A stretch of DNA of 64,000 nucleotides from Owenia fusiformis (Eukaryota; Annelida; Polychaeta; Sabellida; Oweniidae). The stretch covers positions 6,002,989-6,066,988 of the forward strand of contig CAIIXF020000006.1 of the NCBI GenBank assembly GCA_903813345.2, read 5' to 3'. Below are positions 14,601 to 26,600 of this stretch, piece by piece. Every line of letters begins with the position of its first letter. The first letter of the stretch is position 1. The notes beneath the pieces were generated by a model. The model worked only from the letters and a program-made list of their open reading frames with translations. It did not search any database and was not told the DNA's origin. Both the position numbers and the translations under genes were made by a program.

Positions 14601-17600
14601 AGTTGCAAAATCTATCTAGTATGACAGATTTAAGAGTATAGTATTAAGTCTTAGAGAATGTGTACTCACGACTTTGATTTCAGATCTGACAATTCATCCT
14701 CTTTGCCCCATAGTGCCTCTTTATCAACAATAGACACCTTTGGTTTATTAGCCAATAAATGTTTCAGCTTTAAATATTTCTTGAACAATTTCTGAAAATT
14801 CTGATCACCAGCATAAGTCAGTTGATGTGGCCTCATACCAAAATGTACCAACATTGGGTACTTTGGCTCATTGTCCTCTACGACTGGTCGATCAATCTGG
14901 TCGACTCTAAATGCACCTGGTCGCATTCCCGGCACTGTTACCAACATTCCTTGAACCTCATCTACAAACTCCTGCCATTCATGTTTTTCTAATTTTGCCA
15001 ATAGATGGAGCTCAGATTTCTCTAACAATGGTTTATTGTTGTCTAGGAAATATTTCAAAACTGCATCAATTGAAAGTAGTTCCTTGCCATTTTCAGGAAG
15101 CTCTCGTATAAATCGTGGCACAAGATGGAAAATACGGCAAGTTTCATCATCTAATTCTTCGAAGCAATCAAGATCTATGAATTCCAGCAGTTCTTTGTAG
15201 ATAAAGTCAGTCACCATATCTGCACTTTTTATGTTAAAGTTCTAAAATAATATACAATATAACATGTCAAATCTACATACTAAGCCAAGACTCTAATTGA
15301 TACACCTATTTAAAACTTAAGATCAAGACATTTCCAAAAATTTACTTCAGGACAGAACCATACAGTCCAGTGGAGTGCAGTAGAACATGTGTATTTCTAA
15401 AATTAATGTTTTTTCAAAAACTATTATCATGACTCCTTTTCAGTTTAACTTACAGTACAAAACAAGGGAAAGGTAAGCACTGAGGTGGTCAAATTGCACA
15501 TTTTTTCTTGATGGGAGGAGGTTACATCAAATTTTGAAGAATTTTCACCATATTTTTTTTGTTAGGTAAATACCTCTGGTACTGGCTCCTGCTTCCAGAG
15601 TATGGTGTAGTCAATATTGTACCTCAATACTGAACACTTTGGGATCTGAAAGAATTAATAAAATTGTTATTAAAGACAAACTTGAACATCATTAGAACAG
15701 GTAATAAGAAATCTTTCAGATTAGCATTGTTGATAATATTCCTGAGACACAGAGTATATAGAGTGTTTTTATACCTGTCCTATAGGAGCATGAGAGAGCA
15801 ATGAGAAGCCCTCAAATATGTAGCTGTGACCATCATGACTAATCGTAGATGGAGTTCTTGCCTGCAATGATAAAAAAGATTAAAAAACTATGTACCAACA
15901 TTTATAATTTGAGAGAATAACACATTTTTGCACATTGACTCTTAAATAAATTCATTATTTGATTTTCAAGGATTTTTCCAGAGATAATTTATTTGAGATA
16001 GTATAGAATACATTGATATGTCAATTGTACATGTAACTTGTTATTTTATCATCCCTGGCCTTATTAATCTCTGACTCTGCTTTTAAATAAGATATGAAAC
16101 AAGGGTGTCTTACTTTAAAGTTTGTTTCTGGTGTCATGGTGATGTGATAGTTGTAGAGACTACGTGCGTTGTTGCTGTCTGGATTGCACTTGGGCGCCCT
16201 CTATTCAATGGAACCATATCATGTACGTGTATTATATCAAATTGTTCTTTGTCTATTCTTTTCTACATTGCAATTGTAATATGAGGAGACATTTTGTGGT
16301 TCTTTAATAGAATAAAGCCCATATTATCAGAATCATTTTATATTGGCTGCAGAGTCTCTTTACTCTTAAGATAACAAGATATAATAGAGCCAAATCGGTA
16401 ATCTAATTCATGTGCTTGGGTCTTCATGTGTTTACTGTCATCAACTGGACTAATAAGAAAACATGAAGAGCCAAAAATGGCATTATGTTGCAGACAACAT
16501 GTATATCCATGTTACTCCTTTTTGAGGGTTAATATATCCAATTTGCTTGAGGGCAATAATAAGTTAATTCATTTACATCATCAGTCATCAATAGCAACAA
16601 AATGAAACAAAATTTACGTGAAAGAAATTAAATCCACGGTCTGTTACTTCTTAACATTTTTGGAACTTTGACCACGCTCGTAAAATGTTCAATTAGCAAA
16701 TAGGATCTCACCTTCTCTCCTGGGTAAATATTATGACGTATTCCAAATTCCTTCTGTTCTGCACTGCAGCGGCACCAGGGGCCATCATTTTGCTGTAAAA
16801 AGCAATATGAATTAATTATACAGGGTGAGTAATAAAATGGGACACTGTAAGAATTTAGGATCAAACAGATAAACTATGTGTTATATACCAAAAGATGGCA
16901 AATTTAATGAACTTTAACAAAATATAAAATTATATGACTTATTTTCAATGATTTAGAAATTTTGACAATTTTTGATTCATTTAGATGTCACAATGTCATT
17001 AAAACAGATTTTACAATCTAAAAATGAAGCAATTCATGAAAATGGATGTCCAATGTGTAATATCACTATCTGTGATAATAATTTCATGTCATCTCATCAT
17101 GTACAACATGGCTATTAATACCAAAGCATTTGAAACAAATTTATAAAAGAACCTACCTGTCCAGGTTCATTGAACCAGAGATCCTCATGGAGACGGTCAG
17201 GATCATTAAGCTTTCTCTCAAGCTCTTTCCTCATGTATTCAAAGTGACACTTCCCCAGAACATCATCATCGTCATCATCATCACTTGAACTCTCTCCACC
17301 TTCAGCTACAACCAAAGATCAAGGCAACTATAATCTGGTTGACATCATCAAGTAGACTAAAGGTACCCCTGGTGACTGATTCAATTTACTCAAATTACTT
17401 ACTTAAATCCTCAAAATTAAACTCTGAGAAAATAAAACATTTTAACTAAAATTAAAACAAAGTTTAGAAATAACATTAGCTCACCCAAATGGATCAATAT
17501 TACGTGGCAAGTCTCTTAAATCACAGAGAAAGGTGTTTTAATGATATGCTGCCTATTTTGTTTTTAGAATGAAATATTTGTCATACATGTACAGGTACAT

Positions 17601-20600
17601 GTATACCTGGATTTTCTGGATCAGCACTATGTGTATGCATTAAGCTGATAAGATTCGTTGTACAAGTTGAAGGATCTGGCTTTGGTTTAGAAGCTCGGAT
17701 TTTCTTGGCTCGCAGTAGTAGATCTTCCTCAAATTTTTTCTGTAGGTCCTTCATTTTCTGTGTGGTTCCCATACTGCCTGTCTAGGATACATTATCAAAA
17801 AGGTTAATACATATTTCATTTGCAAAGTTCATATTTTAACAGTTCAGCCCAAAGTTGGTCAAATTACAATGTGTGTTGTATGTCAAGTTTTTAGGAATTT
17901 TTCATTTTCTAAGTGGCGCCAATATGTATTGGTTTTCATTTGAGCACAAGCCTCTAAAATAAGAGCAGCAATTTTTTCTTCATTCCTATTAAATACACTC
18001 AAATATACAACACATAGACTTCCAAAGTTAATAATATAAGGAGCAGCATTCACTATGCAGAGGAGATATCTGAAATTACCTGTTCATCTCGCTGGAAGTA
18101 AAGGTCAGCAGGTGCACATCTCACCCACACAGGCATTTCCTTCTTTTTCTCTTTGGGTTTCTCCATCTCAGCTGCTCTCTTTTGTTCTAGAAGTTTCTTT
18201 TCTTCTAAGAGTTTCTTAGCTTCAGATTTCGGCTGGTTTTTACGACGATCATATCGGGATAGGGGTGAGTTGGTTCTTTCAGGGCCTTTCTCTATTCTGA
18301 AGTAAGAATGGTGATACAGGTGTTGATTTTGGGAATCCAGCTCTGTGATAGTATTACATGCAGCATTTTTATATTTTTTGGCATAAAAGTCATTTAATCT
18401 ATGCAAATCAATCGTTAGCTTCTTGAAAAATTAGGAAACTTTGGCATGTATATACAGTTGTACTTCGTAAAATATTATACATCAGACAAAGTCAGTGTTA
18501 TTGGGCTGAAGTGATATGATATGAGATTTTGTCATGGTGAAGTATTATTTTTACTAGCAATCTACCTGTTTGAGTGGAATAGAGCATCCAAACAAATACC
18601 TAGTTATTGACCTTTACCTTGGAACGACCTAGACCCATAAAGTTGACCCTGACCTCAGGTTACCTAATCAGTGGTCATCAAGGGTAACAGCAGGCTCCAA
18701 GGGTCTTAAATGCCGAATAAATTTGCTATAAATTTACAAAAAACTGTTTTTAATTCTTCTCTTACCTTTCATGTGGTCTCCTTGGAGAGCCATCCATTCT
18801 CCCAGGTTTTCTATCTCTTGAATAATCTCTTCGGTCATTGTCCCTTCTGTCGTCTCTTCTGTCATTGTCCCTTCTCTCATTATCCCTTCTATCATTGTCC
18901 CTTCTGTCGTTGTCTCCTGATCTTGAATTATTTGGTCGGGACCCAACACTTCCTCTGTATGATGATTCTCTTGAGCGATCTCTAGACCTGGATCGGTATC
19001 TATTATTTGATCTTTCATTTGATCTTCCGCTTGATCTGATGTTGTCACGTTGTCTGGATCTTGAGTTGTGATCTGTCCTTGACCTTGTCGCACTGGAGTC
19101 ATATCTGATGAAAAAGTCAAAATAGTTCTAAAATCTTGTACATGTTTTTGACAATTAATTATTCAAACTTGTCGAGACTACAACATGAAAGATGTCAGTT
19201 GATGTCTATAGCTATTATTAAGTCATAAGTGGATCTCAAAAACGGTCTCAATCTGGATATTAAAAGACAAGATAGAAATGGAATTTGCATAATTCCAATT
19301 ATACAGACAATGAGTAAACTTACCTATTTGATGCCACACTGATTCCACTGTCAAATGACCTTTCTCTGGACATTGATCTTGGTGACCTTGAACTTTGAAC
19401 TGACCTCCAGTGACCTCTACCAGAACTGCAAATACAAGGTACATTTTTGCTAAATTGATAATTATACAATACTGGGATTAAATGGTGGCCCAAAAATTAG
19501 TGCTCATTTATATTCAAGCTCTACAGACTCAGACTGCTTTTTCCAGGGCTTTTGCAGGGTGATCCTGTATATGAATGTAACAAATAGATTTGAATCTGAG
19601 TCCCAATGAAAATAAGCCTATGGTTTCAAAATCATATTGTCAAATCAAAACACCTTTCATCATTCATATGTTTATATGTGGAAGGTGAGATGATTTATCT
19701 CATCCATTCTATCATTATGTTACTAACCTGTTGTCTCTGTCTGTCTCTCTATCCCATTTAGACCTACTCCTGTTGTCAAATTTATCATAATGTGATCCTG
19801 ATACTCCTGGATTTTGTTGTTGTGGTTGCGTTTGGGTATTAGGAGGAACCCTCATGTCAACATCCCCAAATGGTGCATTCAAAGGGGGTGGTGGGGCCAG
19901 GGGTGGCCCTTGCATAAAACTGAATGCAGGGGGTTGTGACATGTCACTACTTGGCCCAGGGGGTGGAATATTGAATTGACCCCCTGGGGGTAATCCTGGA
20001 GGGGGACCGGGTGGAATCCCAGGGGGAGGGCCTGGGGGTAAAGTTGGAAACAAAGGAGTCTCTCCCACATATGGACCAAATGGGGGAGGGGGTACATGAA
20101 TTTTAGGAGCAGGTGGTGGAGTTTGCTGCCATGCTCCTCTTGTGGCATCATTCTGAAATAAAACCATGACATCTTTTTTATTTTCTGGAAACGTTTCAAT
20201 ATGTAAATGTTTGAGGCGAGGTTTGAAGACTGTTCAAAGCATAGGCCCCAGGCACATGTATAAAAATCGAGTTGAGTTACTTAAGAAAAGAGCTCAACTC
20301 AATTTTTTATAGATGTTCCCTATTATAGTTCAAACTATAAATAGCAAACAGTCTAGACTTTAACTTTCATTTAAAAGCTGTCATTTCATTTTTCTGACTG
20401 GTACCAGTCATCTCAATTTAATTTACCTCAACTCAATTCAATTTCAACTCAAACTGTCTCGTACTCAGTTTCAAAACTATTCAATAAAATACTGTAACGA
20501 CCCTTGATAGTTGCTACTACAGTCCAGCTGTAGTGGCCTAAGCCTTTATAGCTCAGTATTCAGTAAAGTAGAGCATCAGACTTTAGGTCCAAGGTTCCTA

Positions 20601-21211
20601 GATTCGATTCCAACTCGGGGCATTGAATTTAGCACACTTTCTCTCAATTTCTTTATCTGGCTTGTTACACTATGCTTGTTAGTAAGTCATTCCCCCAGGG
20701 CACCCTCGGGTCATTACAATACCAAGGGATGTCACTTCATTGGCCTGACCATGGGCATGGCCACACTAATCACAATCATCAGTAATTTCTAGAAATTTCA
20801 ACTGATGAACCTGAATCATTCAAGACATCTAAGCTTACAATGTTGGCTAAGGAACTTGTATCGCGACAGCTTATTCCGAAAAAAGCAAAAATATCTATTC
20901 AAATATTCTCTCTAAAAGGGGAATGGTCAAGTGACAGGTTACCACTAATCTTCCAGGTGGGCCACTTTAGATATCAGCTGTTGATATAAGTTCTTATGAG
21001 GCTAAGCTTAGCCTAGATTTCTACAATGTAGGCTCAAGGCTAGCCTAGCCTAGAAGATTCAGAAAATTATTGAGAAATTGTGATCATCGACCATGAACTG
21101 TTAGTATATTTTTGCAGCATCACAGCTTACCAAGCGACCATCTTGTGTGTAGTTTTGTTGCTGGGCGTTCGAACCATTATCATTTGGTCTAGAAGATCCC
21201 CGGAATGCCAT
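5135..21211 (-). CDS. DROSHA: Drosha, class 2 ribonuclease III (complete, 25 coding exons)
   Basis: Nuclear RNase III that, with DGCR8, cuts primary microRNA hairpins. Exons, from start to stop: 21131-21211, 19728-20152, 19324-19425, 18766-19104, 18080-18398, 17607-17781, 17157-17305, 16712-16792, 16114-16200, 15775-15861, 15574-15645, 14670-15241, 14019-14205, 12280-12421, 11790-11910, 10501-10600, 9095-9197, 8588-8766, 7959-8062, 7461-7566, 6898-7048, 6461-6543, 6166-6272, 5512-5657, 5135-5322. Phases agree throughout, giving 4,206 nt and about 1,401 residues (human about 1,374). In order: a proline-rich segment (residues 28-130), an RS/RD-rich segment (170-316), the acidic and Cys/His-rich central domain (480-640), RNase IIIa (about 870-1065, NERYEHLGDAV then ADCFEAML), RNase IIIb (about 1118-1255, NERMEFLGDS then ADLLEAFIAAM), and a dsRNA-binding domain (about 1280-1350). 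Acidic catalytic residues are present in both RNase domains. Individual boundaries may be off by a base or two. The intron after exon 16 carries a 37-bp minisatellite made from the exon end. Confidence 0.96.
9400..10537 (-). repeat. 37-bp minisatellite derived from a Drosha exon end and its 5' splice site, about 30 copies
   Basis: On the minus strand each unit reads GTATGTTCAGAATCAACATC followed by TTACAGTATTAGCCAAG. The second part is the very end of Drosha exon 16, and GTATGT is its splice donor. Two variants exist: one identical to the exon (CAGAATCAAC type, mainly 10060-10260 and 10470-10530) and one diverged (CCAGAACTGGC type), with a further GGCTA/GCCCA alternation. The distal copies near 9400-9500 are the most decayed. 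Because 37 is not a multiple of three, units read in rotating frames, which produces several spurious open frames. The exon-like copies lie nearest the real exon, as expected for serial duplication. Confidence 0.95.
10895..11690. mobile_element. Interspersed repeat family R1, copy 1 (in a Drosha intron)
   Basis: It begins near ACGGCAACTCCGCGAAGTAG and AATCCCAACGAAC and ends with CTATATCCCTACCGAACTTC followed by GTTTGTTGGAATAATA. The ends contain a short inverted match (CCCAACGAAC against GTTTGTTGG). Just before the end is a CTGA/GGAC tetranucleotide microsatellite (about 11577-11645). Further copies lie at about 53125-54648 and 61298-62165. The superfamily is unknown to me. Confidence 0.75.
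12437..12740. repeat. Nested inverted-repeat (palindromic) element in a Drosha intron
   Basis: AAACAAATATTTAATTCTTT (about 12451) recurs inverted at about 12570-12590, and CACTGTTATATTCCTCACTC (about 12596) recurs inverted at about 12717-12737. The result is two overlapping hairpins without coding capacity, resembling a palindromic MITE. Confidence 0.55.
12955..14011. mobile_element. Mariner/Tc1-like MITE, 1.06 kb, abutting a Drosha splice donor
   Basis: The left end TACAGGGTGTTCCAAAAGTA continues AACAGGACTGGTGCTGGCAT; the right end is its inverted copy with few mismatches. The inverted similarity extends about 110 bp. Terminal TA dinucleotides fit a TA-targeting transposon. The interior has no transposase frame. 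The right end stops seven bases inside the intron, next to the 5' splice site of Drosha exon 13 (exon edge at 14019). Confidence 0.8.
20541..20725 (+). mobile_element. tRNA-derived SINE, copy 1
   Basis: The head has an A-box-like TAGCTCAGT..GTAGAGCATC and a B-box-like GATTCGATTCC. The body contains ATCTGGCTTGTTACA and ends near GGGTCATTACAATACC. Two other copies of the same head and body lie at about 42100-42300 (inverted) and 42525-42645. It sits in Drosha intron 1. Confidence 0.7.
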
Positions 21212-22516
21212 ATCAAAGAGAGATAACGAAAAATAGGAGCCGAGTGTGAATCTTGGAAAAGACTACTTCCGGTTGTGAAAACGAGGTTGTTAGCCTATTT
21301 AGTTGGAGTAATCTTCACAAATTGTCTCAACTAATATACAGGCCCGTAGCCAGGGGGGGTTCGCAGGGTTCGGGCGAACCCCCCCCCCTGGCCAAAAATT
21401 CTTTCAAAATCATGCAGTTTTTCACCATTTTGAGCACTTTTCAAGTGATTTTAGCCATATTTGGGGCAAAATTGTCAAATGTGAACCCCCCCTAGAATAG
21501 GGGGGGTTCACATGGATAGAAAATATTGAAATCAGAGCGTGAATGTGGGCGAAGTTCTTGTGATTTTCTCAATTTTACTACACAATTAAAACCATATAAA
21601 CAAAACTAAGACACGACAACAACTTGTGAAAACCTGGGGCAACTTCAGCGTAGAAAAGATAGCGCAAAACGAGTACAGAAAAGGAGGAAATTCGTATCGG
21701 AAAGGTCAATTTTTAGTGAACAAGAAAATTTGAATTCGCCATCTTGAATTTGAACTTGGAAATTTCCACACATGAATTGTTCCGAAAACTCGTATTGCTT
21801 AATACTATTGACTCTCTGCTACATTTGTGTGCCTATCCAGCCATCCAGACGTGTCACATCACAGACGGGAAACACTAACACAGATGCCACAATCCTAAAA
21901 CAGGGAGTACTTTCTGACAGGAAGACTGACAGGAAGAATCCTAACTTGCAAACAATCTCACATTCCACATTCTGGAAGACTTACCACCCAAAACACACAA
22001 CTCCACTGGTTAGGTAGCTATATATAGTTAAGTAGTTAAGTAGCTAGCTGTGTGCCGTCTGCTTTTGGTGTTATTGATAGATAATTTAGTACTTTTATTT
22101 GGTAGGCAGGCTTGCTCAATTTTAATTTTTTTCTTGCTTGATTAACACTGTGCCAAGATAAATGCCACACATTGTGCAATATTAACCAAACGCATGGTGC
22201 CGAACACAATTGTGGCCCACTACATGGTGACCGAGAGGAAACAGTGCTAGCAGAGTACACTGCAACACAACAAAATTAACATCTGCTTTCAGAATAGATA
22301 CTGTACACCTCTGGAATACTCGACTTAGACGAGGCCACATTTCAGATCAACTCTGCTTGTAAACATTTTGCTTTCAGTATACTGTAGGATATCACCCACA
22401 AATTTGGTTGCGCTTTGCTAGTAAAATCTGCCTTCAGCTGGGCTAAAAATTAGAAAGCTCCTTGCAAATCAATAACAGCTGTATACGTAGTCAAGCTTAG
22501 CTTTTAACACTAACCA

Positions 22517-23602
22517 ATGGATGCTAACACTTGCCCTTGCAAAAAAACGCTCACCGCTGGAAAAGGAAAAAAGCAAAAAATTGCATGGATTTGCTGTAGC
22601 GATTGCGACCAATGGTGGCATAGTGCTTGCGTTTCGCTAACAAACCAAATCTGTAACATTTTTGAAAAACAAAATTTAACTTTCCATTGTCCTTTGTGTA
22701 TAGTCAAAAATATTCAAACTCAGGATAAAGAAAAGCCCATCACTGATACAGACAATAGAATTTCTGAAAAAGTCAATGATGTAGAATCTCAAGATCTATC
22801 CAAAGAGACCAAGCCTAAAAGCAAAAGTTGGAGAGATACTGACCCTGACAGTAAAAATTACAAACAATCCAACATACTGATCATTGATAACATAAAATCT
22901 AGCTCATTTACAAATAGTTGTAGCATTAAACAAGAAGTTAATAAATTTAAACCTAAAGTAAAAATAGCATACTGCTACTCTTTGCCACGTGGAGGTATAG
23001 CAATTCATTATTGCAGGGAGGAAGATAAGGAAGAACTCCTAGGAAGCTGGCCGGAGGAAGCCTTCAACAACAGAGGGAATCTCATCCATGTACACGAGCC
23101 CAACTCCAACTACAGGTGCATAGTGAAAAATGTGAACCCACTATTCTCTGACTCTACAATCGAAGAACTAATTACAGCACAAACTGGGATCACAAATACA
23201 GTGAGAAGACTTACTTATACTGACACAGGTAAGCCTATGCCAGTTATCAGTGTCACATGTAACAGTAGATCTGATCTTAATGATTTATTGTGCAAAAACA
23301 TAATCATTGACAACAAGACTTGTAATTTAAAAGTTCATATATCAGCTAAAAACAGAGTTACAAGGTGTTTCAATTGTCAAAGGTACAATCACATAGCCAA
23401 TACATGCACAGCAACAAAAAAGTGCCATAATTGCGGAAACACACATGATGATAGCCAGGAATATACAGCCTGCAAAAGACCAAGCAAATGTGCAAACTGT
23501 GGGGGGGGCCATAAAGCATCCAACCCAAAGTGTCCCTCTTTTGTTCATAGAAACAATATTGCTAATCCTCCTCCTGTCAAATCAACTAACAATGAGAATT
23601 AA
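22517..23602 (+). CDS. LINE ORF1: PHD-like finger plus three zinc knuckles
   Basis: A 361-residue nucleic-acid-binding (gag-like) protein of a non-LTR retrotransposon. The first 65 residues form a Cys/His-rich PHD-like finger: CPC, then CCSDCDQWWHSAC, then FHCPLC. A charged linker follows and then an RRM-like or unassigned middle. The C-terminus (about residues 284-342) has three knuckles: CFNCQRYNHIANTC, CHNCGNTH..C and CANCGGGHKASNPKC. The start ATG is the first in the frame. Its stop overlaps the ORF2 start by eleven bases. PHD fingers in ORF1 are known from some CR1/Jockey-group and related LINEs. Confidence 0.9.
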   Translation: MDANTCPCKKTLTAGKGKKQKIAWICCSDCDQWWHSACVSLTNQICNIFEKQNLTFHCPLCIVKNIQTQDKEKPITDTDNRISEKVNDVESQDLSKETKPKSKSWRDTDPDSKNYKQSNILIIDNIKSSSFTNSCSIKQEVNKFKPKVKIAYCYSLPRGGIAIHYCREEDKEELLGSWPEEAFNNRGNLIHVHEPNSNYRCIVKNVNPLFSDSTIEELITAQTGITNTVRRLTYTDTGKPMPVISVTCNSRSDLNDLLCKNIIIDNKTCNLKVHISAKNRVTRCFNCQRYNHIANTCTATKKCHNCGNTHDDSQEYTACKRPSKCANCGGGHKASNPKCPSFVHRNNIANPPPVKSTNNEN

Positions 23603-26600
23603 CCAAGCCAATGTTAGATCAGTCAACACTTCAGTTCAATATATTGAAAAACTATGTACAAATGACACAAAAATTCTGTGCTTATCTGAAATATGGCACC
23701 CAGATTTTTCCAAATTCAAAATTCTCAAACATTGGAATTGGGTCAAATCAACAAGATCTAACAGACAAGGAGGAGGAACTGCAATTGTAATATCCAAGGA
23801 TGTTAAATTCATAGAAAGAAAGGACCTGGTCAGACCAGACATCGAGGCTGTGTGGACCAATGTGTACAATGGCAATCACAGTTTCTTACTATGTTCGGCC
23901 TATGTTCCTCCTGAAGATCACGATGGCATGATCAACTTGCTCGAGATTGTCGATATTGCCCTAAAAGGCTCATTACCCATAATCCTCACAGGAGATTTTA
24001 ATGCCAAACACATCTCATGGCACTGTACAAAAAACAATAGAATGGGGGATATACTCTTGAACTATATCAATTCAAATCAATTATACATGGCAAACAACAA
24101 GTCTCCAACAAGGGGTGACGAGATAATAGACCTAACAATTACTTCAGGTAACCTATGCAACAAAATAAGCAACTGGTGTGTTAGAAGCGAAATCTACCTA
24201 AGATCTGACCACTTTCTAATTGAGTTTGAAATAGGTTTGAAGGATGAAAACCCTGTCATAGAAAAATGGGATTTCAAGAATGCAAACTGGTATGAATTTG
24301 AGAGAGTTTGCACTGAAAAAGCTAATTTTCTGCTTGCTAATATTACAGATTCCTCTAGTGTTGACCAGGATTACAACAGCATATGTGAAGCGATACTTGC
24401 CACTGCTGAAGAAACTCTGAAGAAGAAGAAGACCAGTAAATACAGCAAGGGATGGTGGTGTCCTGAACTTACAAAGAAACTAAAAGAAGTAAGGAAGGCA
24501 AAACGCAATTTCAATAAAAGGTCGGATCCCAATAATTGGGACAAATACTCAAAACTAGCCAATGAATTCACTAAGATGGCTGATCTATACAAAGACCAAT
24601 ATTGGTATAATCTGTTCAAGCAACTTGACTCGAAAAACACTGATAAAATGTGGAAAGTTGTCAAAAATTACAACAAGTCAGGTACAACCAAACCCAGTGT
24701 ACAACCACTAATACGAAAGGATGGTTCTTTTGCAATAACAGATAGTGAAATTGCCAATGAATTTTTAGTGAAATACGGCAAAGAGGAGCTATCCATTTGT
24801 AACAAAAACTGGCAAAGTCAAATAGAGATCGGCTCTAAACTAGCTGTCAATTTAGAAAAACTTGAAATCAGCTTGCCTAACTATAGCAGCGACTGTAGTA
24901 TTGAAAACAAAGATCTTCACATTGGGGAACTCATAACAGCCATAAACAAATCAAACAGCTTATCTGCCCCGGACCCCAGAGAAAAGATATTTTACATTTT
25001 TATTAAAAAGGCAGGTATGAATTTCATCAAGGTAATACTTAAGCTTTTCCAAAAATGCTGGAAAAGAGGGATCATGCCTTTGGAATTCAAAATTGACCCC
25101 AAAAACATGATCCCAAAACCATCCAAACCCAGCTATAATGTAGATGGGGCATACAGGCCAATTACCCTAGAGTCTATTCTGGGCAAACTCTACGAGCACA
25201 TAACTTGTGACAGATTTGTCTGGTTTGCAGAAACAAATAACCTTTTTTCTGAATTCCAGGACTCTTACAGAATCTACAGAAGCTGTAACCACACAATCCT
25301 CAGAATCACACAGGCGGTGCAACAAAGCTGGAACAAGCAAGAGACTGTAATTGCGGTAACAATAGATTATGACTCTTGTTTTGAGAGGGTGTGGAGGGAC
25401 GGGCTCATAGCCAAGCTCTACAATAACGGAGTGAGGGGCAGACTCCTATGCTATATCTCGGAATACCTGAACAACCGCCAATACTCTTTAACTGTAAATA
25501 AACATACATCAGAGCTGAGGACATCAACTGTAGGATTGCCTCAGGGAGCTGTGGTGTCCCCATCCCTCTGTAATGCTTACACCGCAGACGCCCTAGCAGG
25601 AATAAAGGCAAGCCATGGAGAGTATGCGGACGACATAATTCTATGGCAGTCTGGGAAAGACCATAACATCATAGAAGAATCACTCAATGAGGACCTAAGT
25701 AAACTACAATCATGGTGCGAGACATGGAATATGAGCATATCTTTGCACAAATGCAAAGTTATAGTATTCTGTCCACCAGGAAAAACTAAACCTATAGTTG
25801 ACATTAGGTTAAACAATATCTCATTAGAAGTAACAGAGTCAACCAAAATACTAGGCATCACTCTAGACCAAAACCTCAAGTTCGATGAACACATTTTAGA
25901 AAGACAGAGAAAAGGCTTCAGTGCTCTGAAACAGATATCCAATTTCACTAACACTAACACAGGTTGCTCACAGTCAGTGTTCTGCAACCTATACAAGAGC
26001 CTTGTTCAGCCAAACTTAGAATATGGAATTAGTATAATTTCCACTGTTACAGATAAAGCCATATCTGCCTACAGATCTGTACACAGACAGGCACTATTAA
26101 GAGCAACTGGCTGCTTACAATCTACAAGTACAGAAACTCTCGAAGTACTGACTAACACACTGCCACTAGACATACTACTCAAGGCCAGACAAGCACAAGA
26201 ACTTGCTAGAATTAAACTGAAGACGAACTCCAGTCCCATACACAGAGAACTAATACAGTGGACCAACAACACTACAAATGAGAAAAAACCTACAACATTC
26301 AGTATTCTCAAATCAAGACTCAGAGAATTCTGCAGAAACACTCCGCTAAACAACTTGGAAATTGAGTTCTCATATTCTAAAGAATTCAACAATTTTGAGG
26401 AACTCCAGGTCAAAAGGGAAGTCAACGAATTCTCGAGAACAAAGTCTGCACAGCGTAAAAGAATAGCAGACATAATTAACAATTGCCCTGACAATACAAC
26501 TGTAGTGTTCACAGACGGCTCTGCACTAGGAAACCCAGGCCCTACAGGAGCAGCTGCCATTGTATATTTGCAAGGCCTCAGAGGGGAACCAATCTGCTTA

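Noticed and set aside
16817-16850. TACAGGGTGAGTAATAAAATGG, a possible MITE end in a Drosha intron
   Set aside because: No inverted partner was found within the intron; single ends like this are common relics.
23445-23591. Upstream extension of LINE ORF2 to an earlier ATG
   Set aside because: This part overlaps the zinc-knuckle coding region of ORF1, and the ATG at 23592 sits exactly at the endonuclease start.
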